DNA of 64,000 nucleotides. Source: an uncultured Pseudomonas sp. GTDB lineage: Bacteria; Pseudomonadota; Gammaproteobacteria; Pseudomonadales; Pseudomonadaceae. Shown here piece by piece: positions 1 to 8,694 of this stretch; position 1 is the first letter of the stretch; each line of letters starts with the position of its first letter. The position numbers were made by a program, and so were the translations under genes. The stretch lies in NCBI GenBank assembly GCA_943912755.1, contig CALTWF010000001.1:62001-126000 (forward strand). The letters are read 5' to 3'. The notes under the pieces are model-generated. The model saw only the letters and a list, made by a program, of their open reading frames with translations, was not told the origin of the DNA and did no database searches.

Positions 1-510
1 CTGGCCGTCGCCAAGCAGTTGGCGCAGATGAGCGGTGGCGCGGTGTTGCTGATCGATGCCAGCGACACCGCCGACAACCTCAGCCAGCAACTGGGCCTGG
101 GCAAGCTGCGCGGGTTCAACGACCTGCTGTTCGACGACCAGACCCCGCCGCTGCCCCAGGACTGCATCGTGCGCCTGTCCGACCAGAGCTTCGACGTGCT
201 GCCCTGCGGCCTGCACAAGCGCGGCGGCGAACGCCTCGACCCGGAACTGCTGCGCGTGCTGCTGCACAAGCTGGCCAGCGACTACCGCTTCGTGGTGATC
301 GACGGCGAGGCGGTCTACGCCGGGGCCGACAGCCTGGTGATGGGGCCGCTGGTGGACGGCGTGATCCTGGTGGTCAACGCCGACGAAACCCGCCGCGAAG
401 TAGCCCAGGCCGCCAGCCAGCGCCTGGTCCAGGCCGGTGCGCTGCTGATCGGCAGCGTTTTCAACCGGCGCCGCTACTACATGCCCAAGTGGCTCTACAA
501 CAACCTTTGA
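1..510 (+). CDS. Tyrosine-kinase-like polysaccharide ATPase, C-terminal part (5' truncated)
   Basis: The reading frame is open from the first base, so the gene starts outside the window; about 169 C-terminal residues are present. A P-loop ATPase core of the CpsD/MinD-like BY-kinase type is suggested by the strand 'VLLIDAS' (Walker A'-like), 'FVVIDGEAV' and 'GVILVVNAD', followed by the usual 'GSVFNRRRYYMPKWLYNNL' tail with three tyrosines. In this family the kinase partners a Wzz/GumC membrane protein and controls polymer length and export. The kinase is a separate polypeptide here, not fused to the chain-length protein at 1577. It is the first visible gene of the exopolysaccharide operon, 19 nt before the export lipoprotein gene. 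The Walker A loop lies outside the window, so catalytic competence cannot be judged. Confidence 0.75.
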   Translation: MAVAKQLAQMSGGAVLLIDASDTADNLSQQLGLGKLRGFNDLLFDDQTPPLPQDCIVRLSDQSFDVLPCGLHKRGGERLDPELLRVLLHKLASDYRFVVIDGEAVYAGADSLVMGPLVDGVILVVNADETRREVAQAASQRLVQAGALLIGSVFNRRRYYMPKWLYNNL

Positions 511-529
511 GCGTGCGAGGGACAACACA

Positions 530-1558
530 ATGAAAACTCCCCTGATCGCCCTGTTCGCCCTGGTACCGCTGCTGGCAGCCTGCAGCAGCAACCAGCAAAT
601 GCAGCAGATGCCGGTGCAGATCATGACCGCGCCGCCCGCCAACGCCCAGGATGCCGAGCTCAACAGCCAGGAACAGGTGCTGCGGCCGCAGGACGTGCTG
701 GACGTGATCTTCCATATCGCCACCAGCGGCACCGATGCCTACCGCATCCAGCCCGGCGACACCATCGGCCTCAACTTCCTGTCCGCCAGTTCGCTGAACG
801 GCAACCAGCTGGTGCTCCCCGACGGGCGCATCGAGCTGCCGGCCGCCAACACCTCGGTGCAGGTCGCCGGCCTTACCCCGGACCAGGCCCGCGCCGCGAT
901 CCAGCAGGCCTACCGCAACAAGAGCCTGTTCCAGCCCAACCGCGACCAGTTGACCGTGCAGGTGATCAGCCCGCTGACCAACGAGCAGAACCTGAAGAAC
1001 GCCCTCAACCACCCGGCCACCGGCCTGAGCCGGGAGATCACGGTGAACAGCGACGGCCGCGCCAACTTCCCCGAAGTCGGCTCGGTGGCCCTGCAGGGCA
1101 TGACCGTGAGCCAGCTGGAAACCTACCTGAACAAGCGCTACGCCGAGCTGCCGGGAAAAATGAGCGTGGACGTGATGCTCAAGTCCACCGCGGTCAACGA
1201 GATCTATGTGCTCGGTGAAGTGGGCGCGCCCGGCGCCTATCCGATCCGCCGCCCGGTCTCGGTGCTGGAGGCCCTGACCCTGGCCCGCGGGCCGAGCATC
1301 AAGGCGCGCCTGGACTCGGTGGTGATCATGCGGCGCAAAGGCAACCAGGTGCAGGCCGTGCCCTACAACATCGACCAGGCCCTGGACGCCAGTGCCGCCC
1401 AGGTCGCCTACCTGCAGCCGGACGACATGCTCTACGTGCCCAAGACCAAGCTGGCCAGCGCCGGCGAACTGGCCCGGCAACTGGCCGACGTGGTGCTGTT
1501 CCAGGGCGTGGGCTTCAGCTTCGGCTACCGCGTCGACAACAAAGGCAGCGATAACTGA
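530..1558 (+). CDS. Wza-type polysaccharide export outer-membrane lipoprotein
   Basis: The 342-aa protein belongs to the outer-membrane polysaccharide export (OPX/Wza) family. It has a lipoprotein signal peptide with lipobox LLAAC (lipidated Cys near residue 18). A poly_export domain follows ('LRPQDVLDVIFHI', 'YRIQPGDTIGLNFL', 'LPDGRIELP'), then SLBB-like domains ('IYVLGEVGAPGAYPI', 'LYVPKTKLA'). OPX proteins form the outer-membrane channel for a Wzy-dependent polymer. The start is ATG after GCGAGGGA. The gene sits between the kinase and the chain-length determinant, the standard export trio. Family assignment is secure; the polymer is unknown. Confidence 0.9.
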   Translation: MKTPLIALFALVPLLAACSSNQQMQQMPVQIMTAPPANAQDAELNSQEQVLRPQDVLDVIFHIATSGTDAYRIQPGDTIGLNFLSASSLNGNQLVLPDGRIELPAANTSVQVAGLTPDQARAAIQQAYRNKSLFQPNRDQLTVQVISPLTNEQNLKNALNHPATGLSREITVNSDGRANFPEVGSVALQGMTVSQLETYLNKRYAELPGKMSVDVMLKSTAVNEIYVLGEVGAPGAYPIRRPVSVLEALTLARGPSIKARLDSVVIMRRKGNQVQAVPYNIDQALDASAAQVAYLQPDDMLYVPKTKLASAGELARQLADVVLFQGVGFSFGYRVDNKGSDN

Positions 1559-1576
1559 CCTCGGGAGTAAGGCGAC

Positions 1577-3142
1577 ATGAATCCCAAAGAGAATTACCTG
1601 CACGAGTTCTTCCGCATCTTCTTCGCCAACCGCCAGTGGGTGAAACGCATCTTCCTGGCGTTCGCGGTGATCGCCCTGCTGCTGCCCCTGGTGTTGCGCC
1701 AGAGCTTCGATATCGGCGCCGAGGTCATCGTCCAGTCGAAAAAGCTGTCGCAGAGCGATACCAATACCGCCCTGGCCCAGGAAACCGACAAGTTCATCCC
1801 GCCGTCCCTGGCCGACATGGAAACCGAAAGCAATATCCTGCGTTCGCCGACCCTGATCCGCCAGACCATCAGCCAGTTGCGCAGCGAGGGTAAATACACG
1901 GCCGAGCCTGGGCTGTTCGAGCGCTGGGTAGCCAACCCGCTGCATGCCCACCTGGTCGATCCGCTGCGCAGCGCCCTGGGCCTGAAGGTGGAAGCGGCCG
2001 GCGACAGCCAGCTCGATGCCATGACCGAGCAGGCGGTGAAAAGCCTCAAGGTCGATACCCTGCCCGGCTCCAACGTGATCTCGGTGAACTACAGCTTCGC
2101 CGACCCGGCCCAGGGCACCGCCTTCGTCGCCCGCCTGCTGGACAACTACCTGAAGAACCGCCAGGACCTGCAATCCAACGAGCTGCCGGAGTCCTTCTAT
2201 GAACAGAAGAAACTCCAGTACCAGGCGCGCATGGACGACCTCGAAAGCAAGCGCCTGGGCCTGCTGGAAAGCAACGGCTCGTCCGACCCCAAGGAGGAAA
2301 TCACCTTCCGCCTGAATGCGATCAACACCGAGGAACAGGCGCTCAACCTGTACCGCGACCGCCTGCTGCAAAGCCAGCGCTGGCTCGACTACCTGAAGTC
2401 GGCCCTGGCCAGCGCCAGCTCGGCGAAGATGAACGACTACGCCTTCCCGTTCACCTTCACCACCACGGTGGACAACGTCGCCTTCGAGGACCGCGAGATC
2501 AAGCAGCTCGGCGAGCAACTGACCGGCCAGGTGTCGCGCTACGGCAATGACACGGCGATCTTCCAGCCCGCCAGCGAACCCATGCAGCTGCAACGGGAAC
2601 AGATCAACCGTACCCGCCAGCAGTTCCTCAAGGTGGTGGCCAACCGCATCAGGGAGCGGGAAAAGGACCTGACCGTGGTCCAGGAAGTGATCGCGCAGAA
2701 GACCGCGCGCATCGCTGAACTCAAAGGCCGCATCCACCAGTTGCAGGAGACCCAGAGCAAGGCGCGGCAGATGGATACCGAGATCGACGCCCTGCACAAG
2801 GCCTTCTTCACCTACACCCAGCGCTATGAAGAGAGCCGCGGCCAGGGCCAGCTCGACAACCTGTCCAACGCCCGCATCCTCAGCGCGCCATACCAGCCGA
2901 CCGAGGCCAGCTTCCCGCGGCCGCTGCTGATCGTGCCGTTCGGCATGCTCACCGGACTGCTGTTCGCCATCGCCCTGGTGTATGTCCGCGAGTTCTTCGA
3001 CCACCGCTTCAAGACGCCGGCGCAGATCGGCCAGGAGCTGGACCTGCCGGTACTGCTGGTCATCAACGACCAGACCCCGGCGCTGCCCAACCCGCACAAG
3101 CAATGGTCGCTGCCACGGCTGTGGCACTGGGTGCGCAATTGA
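1577..3142 (+). CDS. GumC/Wzz-type polysaccharide chain-length determinant
   Basis: The 521-aa inner-membrane polysaccharide co-polymerase has an N-terminal membrane segment around residues 25-42, a long periplasmic region rich in predicted coiled coil (about 200-440), and a C-terminal membrane segment preceded by the proline-rich 'ASFPRPLLIVPFG' motif typical of Wzz/GumC proteins. It ends shortly after the second membrane segment without a cytoplasmic kinase domain, which fits the separate kinase gene upstream. Start is ATG after GGGAGTAAGGCGAC. It should set polymer length and bridge the Wzy polymerase to the Wza channel. Confidence 0.9.
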   Translation: MNPKENYLHEFFRIFFANRQWVKRIFLAFAVIALLLPLVLRQSFDIGAEVIVQSKKLSQSDTNTALAQETDKFIPPSLADMETESNILRSPTLIRQTISQLRSEGKYTAEPGLFERWVANPLHAHLVDPLRSALGLKVEAAGDSQLDAMTEQAVKSLKVDTLPGSNVISVNYSFADPAQGTAFVARLLDNYLKNRQDLQSNELPESFYEQKKLQYQARMDDLESKRLGLLESNGSSDPKEEITFRLNAINTEEQALNLYRDRLLQSQRWLDYLKSALASASSAKMNDYAFPFTFTTTVDNVAFEDREIKQLGEQLTGQVSRYGNDTAIFQPASEPMQLQREQINRTRQQFLKVVANRIREREKDLTVVQEVIAQKTARIAELKGRIHQLQETQSKARQMDTEIDALHKAFFTYTQRYEESRGQGQLDNLSNARILSAPYQPTEASFPRPLLIVPFGMLTGLLFAIALVYVREFFDHRFKTPAQIGQELDLPVLLVINDQTPALPNPHKQWSLPRLWHWVRN

Positions 3143-4224
3143 ACGCCGCGGCCCCGCGCCAGCCGATCATCCACCTGCTCAACAGCGGTGGGTTCTACGG
3201 CGCCGAGCGCATGCTGCTGGACCACTGCCTGGCTACGCCGGGGCAGCATCGGGTGCTGTTTCTCGAAGCACCGGATGAACTGCTGGCGCGCTTTCGCCGC
3301 GCCGGGGTGGACTGCCAGCGCTGCACCGGGGTGGCGGGACTGCTGGCGGAAATCGGCCGGGCGCGCGGGCAGCGCCCGCTGCTCAATGCCCACAACTTTC
3401 GCGGCCTGCTGTTCGGCTGCCTGGCCGCGTGGCTCTGGCGCCTGCCGCTGCTGGCCACCCAGCATGGCTTCACCCCGCGCAGCCGCAAGCAGCGCCTGTA
3501 CACCTGGCTGACCCTGCGCCTGTGCCGCTCGGTGCTGGTCGACCAGGTGGTCTGCGTGGCCGAAAGCATCGCCCGCATCCTGCGCGGGGCCGGGGTCGCC
3601 GCCAGCAAGATCCGGGTGATACCCAACGGCCTGCCGGACAACCCGCAGCCCTCGGCGCATGCCCCTCACCCGGGGCTGTGGCTGGCCGGCTACGTCGGGC
3701 GGCTAAGCAGCGAAAAGGGCCCCGACCTGTTTCTCGACACCCTGATCCCGCTGTGCCGGCGCTACCCGCAACTGCACGGGGTGATGCTCGGCGACGGCCC
3801 GGAACTGCCGGCCCTGCGCGCGCGGATCAACGCCGCCGGGCTGGGCCAGCGCATCGTCCTGCCCGGCTTCCAGCACGACATGGCGCCGTGGATGCGCCGC
3901 CTCGACGCCCTGGTAATCAGCTCGCGCACCGAGGGCACGCCGATGATCCTGCTCGAAGCCATGCAGGATGGCGTGCCGGTGGTGGCCTTCGGCGTCGGTG
4001 GCATTCCCGATGTCATCGAACACGGGCGCAGCGGCCTGCTCGCCGCGCCGCTGGCGGTAGATGAACTGGCCACGCAACTGGCCGCGCTGATCGATGACCC
4101 GGCCCAGGCCGGCGAACTCATCGCCCAGGCCCGGCGTACCCAGCGCGAGCGCTACCACCTGCCCACCCTGGCCCAGCGCTGGGCCCAGGTCTACCTGGGC
4201 GCCGCAACGGAGGTCCGCGCATGA
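3103..4224 (+). CDS. Glycosyltransferase family 4
   Basis: GT-B fold sugar transferase of up to 373 aa. Visible features are the N-terminal 'LLNSGGFYGAERMLL' loop, a Rossmann-like second domain starting 'LAGYVGRLSSEKGPDL', and the nucleotide-sugar binding E-x7-E motif in 'EGTPMILLEAMQDGVPVVAF'. It probably adds a sugar to the lipid-linked repeat unit on the cytoplasmic face. The ATG at 3103 overlaps the previous gene by 40 nt; GTG 3121 and TTG 3139 are in-frame alternatives and none has a clear ribosome-binding site, so the start is uncertain. Its stop overlaps the next start (ATGA). Confidence 0.88.
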   Translation: MVAATAVALGAQLNAAAPRQPIIHLLNSGGFYGAERMLLDHCLATPGQHRVLFLEAPDELLARFRRAGVDCQRCTGVAGLLAEIGRARGQRPLLNAHNFRGLLFGCLAAWLWRLPLLATQHGFTPRSRKQRLYTWLTLRLCRSVLVDQVVCVAESIARILRGAGVAASKIRVIPNGLPDNPQPSAHAPHPGLWLAGYVGRLSSEKGPDLFLDTLIPLCRRYPQLHGVMLGDGPELPALRARINAAGLGQRIVLPGFQHDMAPWMRRLDALVISSRTEGTPMILLEAMQDGVPVVAFGVGGIPDVIEHGRSGLLAAPLAVDELATQLAALIDDPAQAGELIAQARRTQRERYHLPTLAQRWAQVYLGAATEVRA

Positions 4225-5591
4225 TCCTGCCTCTTTCCCTGCTCGGGCTGTTCGGCTTCGCCGCCGTGGCCCTGCTGCTCAGTCCCTGGCCCTACCTGGC
4301 ACCGGCCACGGTGCTGGCCCTGGCCGGCCTCCTCGCGCTGTGGCGGCGCCCGGCCTGGGGCCTGCTGGCAATCGCCGCGCTGGTGCCCTTCGAAGGGCTG
4401 TTCAAGGACAGCGACCTGTCCGCCGCCAAGCTGGTGGGCGCCGGCCTGGCGCTGGTGCTGATGCTGCAACTGGCCAGCGGCAAGCTCTCCGGCGAGCGCC
4501 TGCGCAGCAACCTGTGGCCGCTGCTGCTGGGCTTCCTGGCCTGCTACGGCCTGAGTTTCTGGCTCAGCGACAGCTGGCTGCTGTCGGCCCAGCACCTGCG
4601 CGAACTGCTGATCGGCCTGTTGCTGTTCGTCATGACCCTGCTGATCGGTCGCGAAGTCAACCTGGTGCTGCTGGCACGCCTGGTCTCGCTAAGCGTGGCC
4701 GCCACCTGCGTGCTGGCCATGTACTCCAGCAAATACCAGGACCAGGGCCGCGCCGCCGGGCTGCTCGACGACCCCAACGTATTCGCCATGCTGATCGCCT
4801 TTGCCGTGCCGCTGACCATCTGGCTGCTGCTCAACACCCCGCGCCTGGCCGGCAAGCTGCTGTGGCTGGGCTGCGCCGGCCTGTTGCTGGCCGGCATGAC
4901 CCGCACCGAATCGCGCTCCGGCCTGGTGGTGCTGCTGATCAGCCTGGGCATCGGCCTGTATCACTACCGGGTGCAGCTGACCCGCATCCGCCCGCGTCAC
5001 CTCGGCCTGCTGATGCTGGCCCTGGCCTTGCTGCTGCCGGCGGCGGTGGCGGTGATGCCGGCCAAGTACGTCGAGCGCATCCAGTCCCTCAGCGTGCTCA
5101 AGTCCGGGGTCAATGCCCACGAGGACGACTCCCTGGGCCGCCGTGCGTCCTACATCGTCGTCGGCAGCCGGATGATCCGCGACAACCCGGTATTCGGCTC
5201 CGGCCCCGGCACCTTTCCCCTGCACTACGCCAACACCGGCTATGCCAAGGCGTTTTCCGCCAACCGCAAGATCACCGACCTGTATCGCCGCGCGCACAAC
5301 ACCTACCTGGAGCTGTTCAGCGAGATCGGCCTGCCCGGCGGCCTGCTGTTCATCGGCATGATCGCCCTGGCCCTGCGCAACTTCTGGGCTGCCCGCAACG
5401 CCTGGCTGCAGCAGCATGAAGTGGCCCGCGCCGACCTGCTCACCCACCTGGGCATGAGCATGCTCGCGGTGGGCCTGTTCCTGATGTTCCTCAGCGCGCC
5501 GAACCACAAGTACCTGTGGATCATGCTGGCCCTGTCCGCGGTGCTCCGCGCCCAGGCCGAGGCCGCGCTGCGGCGGGAGGTGCAGGCATGA
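4221..5591 (+). CDS. O-antigen ligase / Wzy-type polymerase family membrane protein
   Basis: The 456-aa polytopic protein has about 11-12 hydrophobic segments and one large periplasmic loop (roughly residues 290-370). The loop carries the Wzy_C-type signature 'RAHNTYLELFSEIGLPGG', preceded by 'NPVFGSGPGTFPL'. The family comprises O-antigen ligases and polymerases that join lipid-linked repeat units in the periplasm; in this operon with Wza and Wzz partners it is most likely the polymerase. The start overlaps the GT4 stop by four bases (ATGA). Confidence 0.87.
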   Translation: MILPLSLLGLFGFAAVALLLSPWPYLAPATVLALAGLLALWRRPAWGLLAIAALVPFEGLFKDSDLSAAKLVGAGLALVLMLQLASGKLSGERLRSNLWPLLLGFLACYGLSFWLSDSWLLSAQHLRELLIGLLLFVMTLLIGREVNLVLLARLVSLSVAATCVLAMYSSKYQDQGRAAGLLDDPNVFAMLIAFAVPLTIWLLLNTPRLAGKLLWLGCAGLLLAGMTRTESRSGLVVLLISLGIGLYHYRVQLTRIRPRHLGLLMLALALLLPAAVAVMPAKYVERIQSLSVLKSGVNAHEDDSLGRRASYIVVGSRMIRDNPVFGSGPGTFPLHYANTGYAKAFSANRKITDLYRRAHNTYLELFSEIGLPGGLLFIGMIALALRNFWAARNAWLQQHEVARADLLTHLGMSMLAVGLFLMFLSAPNHKYLWIMLALSAVLRAQAEAALRREVQA

Positions 5592-6553
5592 ACCGGGTCG
5601 CCATCGTCATTCCCATGTTCAACGAAAGCCGGCATATCGGCCGCACCCTGGCGGCCGTGCGCGAAGCCGCGCGGGAGGCTGAAGTCGAATGCCAGCTGAT
5701 CGTGGTCGACAACGGCTCCAGCGATGACAGCCCGCGCATCGCCCGTGCCCTCGGCGCCGAGGTACTGAGCCTGCCAGGCCTGGCCATTGGCGCCCTGCGC
5801 AATCGCGGCGCGGCGGCCAGCGACAGCGAATGGCTGGCCTTTCTCGATGCCGATATCGAAGTGCCGGACAGCTGGCTCAAGCGCCTGTTCGCCCTGCATG
5901 CCCAAGGCTGCGGCGACGTCTTCGCCATGGACTGCGACACCCCGCACCAGGCGCCCTGGTTCGCCAGCGCCTGGCAGCGCCGCACCCTGCGCGCCGGCGA
6001 TCTGCTGCACCGCCAGCAGTGGCTGCCCAGCCCCAACCTGCTGATGCCGCGCCACTGGTTCGAACGGGTCGGCGGCTTCAACGAAAGCCTGCGCAGCGGC
6101 GAAGACAAGGACTTCACCCTGCGCCTGCACGCGGCCGGCGCGCGCCTGACCCTGCTGCGCCAGCCGGTGGTGCTGCACTGGGGCTACGAAGGCAGCTGGA
6201 AAGAGTGGCTGGGCAAGGAGATGTGGCGCCAGGGCAGCCACCTGCAACTGCTCCGCAGTCATGGCGCCAGCCTGCGCCTGCTGCGCTTTCCGGCGCTGTC
6301 CCTGGGCGCCTGGGTGCTGGATGCCATGGCCCTGTCGGCGCTGCTCGACGGCTTCCCCCACCTGAGCCTGCTGCTGGTGCTGCTCGCCAGCCTGCCGGCC
6401 CTGGCCCTGAGCCTGCGGCAAAGCCTGAAGCACCGCGATCCGCGGCTGATGGTGCAGCTCTGGGGCCTGCATTTCATCCGCCTGCACCTGGCCGGCATGG
6501 CCTTTGTCCTGAGCCTGTTCAACCTCACTGCAAGGAGGCCTGCCCGTGGCTGA
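5588..6553 (+). CDS. Glycosyltransferase family 2
   Basis: GT-A glycosyltransferase of 321 aa. The N-terminal 'VIPMFNESRHIGRTL' starts the nucleotide-binding fold, 'FLDADIEVPDSW' gives the DxD metal site, and 'GGFNESLRSGEDKDFTLRL' carries the conserved ED-type acceptor-site motif. The C-terminus has hydrophobic helices. The ATG at 5588 is preceded by GCGGGAGG and overlaps the polymerase stop (ATGA); a longer in-frame start at 5516 would lie deep inside the upstream gene and is rejected. It probably builds the repeat unit. Confidence 0.87.
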   Translation: MNRVAIVIPMFNESRHIGRTLAAVREAAREAEVECQLIVVDNGSSDDSPRIARALGAEVLSLPGLAIGALRNRGAAASDSEWLAFLDADIEVPDSWLKRLFALHAQGCGDVFAMDCDTPHQAPWFASAWQRRTLRAGDLLHRQQWLPSPNLLMPRHWFERVGGFNESLRSGEDKDFTLRLHAAGARLTLLRQPVVLHWGYEGSWKEWLGKEMWRQGSHLQLLRSHGASLRLLRFPALSLGAWVLDAMALSALLDGFPHLSLLLVLLASLPALALSLRQSLKHRDPRLMVQLWGLHFIRLHLAGMAFVLSLFNLTARRPARG

Positions 6554-7682
6554 ATTCCTCTTCTGGTCGTGCCTGTTGCTGCCGCTGTACGCCTGGCTCG
6601 GCTATCCACTGCTGTTGACCCTGCTCGCGCCGTTGCGCCAGCAGCCCGAAACCAGTCCGGCGCGGCCGCTGGCGGTCAGCGTGGTGATCGCCGCGCATAA
6701 CGAGCAACGCCATATCGAGCACAAGCTGCGCAGCGTGCTGAACCAGGACTATCCGGCCGCCAGCCTGCAGATCATCGTCGCCAGCGATGGCTCGAGCGAC
6801 CGCACCGTGGCCTGTGCGCGCAGCATCGACGACCCGCGCATCCAGATCCTCGACCTGCCGCGGGTCGGCAAGGGCGCGGCGCTGAATTGCGCGGTGGAAC
6901 ATTGCCGCGGCGAGATCCTGGTGTTCACCGATGCCGACAACCAATGGGCCGACGACACCCTCGGCCACCTGCTGCAACCCTTCGCCATCGACGGCGTCGG
7001 CGGCACGGCCGGGCAGATGATCATTCCGCGCCCGGGCAAGGGCCTGAGCCTGGGCGACAGCCTGTATCGCCGCTATGAGGGCTGGGTACGCCGGGTGGAA
7101 AACCTGCATGGCTGCATGGTCTCCGCCGACGGCGCCCTGCTGGCGTTGCGCCGCGAGCTGTTCGAGGCGATTCCGGAACAGGTCAACGACGACTTTTTCA
7201 TCAGTACCTGCGCCCCGGCGGCCGGCCAGCGCATCGTCTATGTGCCGCAGGCGCTGGTGCTGGACTGCGGCGTCGACGAGCCCGGCAAGCAGTTCCGCCG
7301 CCGCCAGCGGGTCACGGTCGGCGGCCTGCGCAGCCTGGCCGCACGCAGCCAGTTGCTCGATCCGGCGCAATACGGCCTGTATGCCATCGCCCTGATCAGC
7401 CACAAGCTGCTGCGCCGCCTGGCCCCGCTGCTGCTGTTGCCGCTGTTGCTGAGCAACCTGTGCCTGCTCGATGCCGGGGCCTTCTACCTGTGGAGCTGCA
7501 CCCTGCAACTGCTCGCCTACGCCATCGCCCTGATCGGCCTGCTGGATGCAGGCAGGCGCCTGCCCAGGCCGTTCCGCCTGGCCGCCTATGTACTGGTGAC
7601 CTTCGCCGGGATGAGCGTCGGCCTGTGGCAATTCCTCCGCGGCCAGAGTTACCGGCAGTGGAATCCCGAGCAGAATCGCTGA
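6546..7682 (+). CDS. Membrane-bound glycosyltransferase family 2 (processive type)
   Basis: GT2 enzyme of 378 aa with an N-terminal membrane segment (residues 3-25), 'VVIAAHNEQRHIEHKL', the DxD motif in 'VFTDADNQW', 'VNDDFFIS', and an arginine-rich 'FRRRQRVTVGG' segment in place of the Q/RxxRW motif of processive synthases. Three C-terminal membrane helices follow. This layout resembles cellulose- or hyaluronan-synthase-like GT2 proteins. It starts with GTG after a strong AAGGAGG and overlaps the previous gene by 8 nt. Confidence 0.87.
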   Translation: MAEFLFWSCLLLPLYAWLGYPLLLTLLAPLRQQPETSPARPLAVSVVIAAHNEQRHIEHKLRSVLNQDYPAASLQIIVASDGSSDRTVACARSIDDPRIQILDLPRVGKGAALNCAVEHCRGEILVFTDADNQWADDTLGHLLQPFAIDGVGGTAGQMIIPRPGKGLSLGDSLYRRYEGWVRRVENLHGCMVSADGALLALRRELFEAIPEQVNDDFFISTCAPAAGQRIVYVPQALVLDCGVDEPGKQFRRRQRVTVGGLRSLAARSQLLDPAQYGLYAIALISHKLLRRLAPLLLLPLLLSNLCLLDAGAFYLWSCTLQLLAYAIALIGLLDAGRRLPRPFRLAAYVLVTFAGMSVGLWQFLRGQSYRQWNPEQNR

Positions 7683-7692
7683 GGCCAGGACC

Positions 7693-8694
7693 ATGCCGAT
7701 CAAGACCACCCTCAAGCGCGCCCGTGGCTGGATCTACCTCAACTCGCCGGTGGGCCGCCGCCAGTTGCAGGGCGCCGGGCTGATTCTGATGCTGCACCGG
7801 GTATTGCCGGACGATCGCGCCGCCGAACTGCCGCACCGCAACGAGCTGTGCCTCGGCCCGCACGCCTTCGAACGCCTGTTGCGCTGGCTGCGCGGGCATT
7901 TCGAGTGCCTGCCGCTGATGGACCTGCTGCACCAGCAGGGCCACGGCCGGCGGCCACGGGTGGCGCTGACCTTCGACGACGGCTGGCGCGACAACGCCCT
8001 GCATGCCTTCCCCCTGCTGCAACGCTACGAGGTGCCGGCGAGCATCTTCCTCTCCACCGACTACATCGGCAGCCGCCAGCGCTTCTGGTGGGAAAGCCTC
8101 GGCGAGACCCTGTGGGGCAGCCATGGCGAGCCGGCGCGGCATCAATTGATCGAAAAGCTGCGCCGGGTCGGCCGGCCGCTGCCCGCCGCCTACTTCATGC
8201 ACGATGCGCCACGGGCGCGCAGCCTGGCCCTGGCCTGGTACCTGCACAGCCTGAAAAGCCTGGCCCCGGCGGCGCTGCACCTGCTCACCGACGCCTGCCC
8301 GGCGGAATCCCTGCCCCAGGCCCTGAGCTGGCAGCAGGTGCACGCCCTGGAGGACTCCGGGCTGATCCGTTTCGGCCCCCACGGCGCCAGCCATGCACTG
8401 CTGCCGGGGCTCGACGATCACCGCCTGGAAGAGGAAATCTGCCGCAGCCACCGCGCCCTGCACCAAGGCTGCCGCGAGCCGCTGCCGGTGTACTGCTACC
8501 CCAACGGCGACCATGACCTGCGGGTGCGCCAGCGCCTGGCCGCACACCAGTACCCCTGGGCCCTGAGCACCCGTGCCGGGCTGTGCCGGAGCAGCGACGA
8601 TCCGTTGGCCCTGCCGCGTATCGGCGTCAGCCAGCGCAATGCCAGCCGGCCCTCGCTGCTGGCCTGGCGCATCAGCCGCGGAGGCCAGTCATGA
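7693..8694 (+). CDS. NodB-family polysaccharide deacetylase
   Basis: Carbohydrate esterase 4 family protein of 333 aa. The metal/catalytic motif 1 is 'VALTFDDGW' (TFDDG) and motif 2 is 'PHGASH' (HxxxH). No signal peptide is evident, so it probably acts on a cytoplasmic or lipid-linked intermediate; a hydrophobic stretch near residue 30 might act as an anchor. De-N-acetylation of a repeat-unit amino sugar is the family reaction. Start ATG 7693 lies 10 nt after the GT2 stop, preceded by GAGGCCAGG. Confidence 0.85.
   Translation: MPIKTTLKRARGWIYLNSPVGRRQLQGAGLILMLHRVLPDDRAAELPHRNELCLGPHAFERLLRWLRGHFECLPLMDLLHQQGHGRRPRVALTFDDGWRDNALHAFPLLQRYEVPASIFLSTDYIGSRQRFWWESLGETLWGSHGEPARHQLIEKLRRVGRPLPAAYFMHDAPRARSLALAWYLHSLKSLAPAALHLLTDACPAESLPQALSWQQVHALEDSGLIRFGPHGASHALLPGLDDHRLEEEICRSHRALHQGCREPLPVYCYPNGDHDLRVRQRLAAHQYPWALSTRAGLCRSSDDPLALPRIGVSQRNASRPSLLAWRISRGGQS

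Noticed and set aside
461..3127. 888-aa open frame on the minus strand across the export genes
   Set aside because: It is antisense to the kinase, Wza and Wzz genes, which all have clear motifs. Its low-complexity Leu/Gln/Ala/Gly/Val composition is a product of high-GC codon bias.
3103..3142. Possible frameshift joining the Wzz-type gene and GT4 gene
   Set aside because: No slippery heptamer or hairpin is visible in the overlap, and both proteins are complete for their families. Ordinary overlapping starts suffice.
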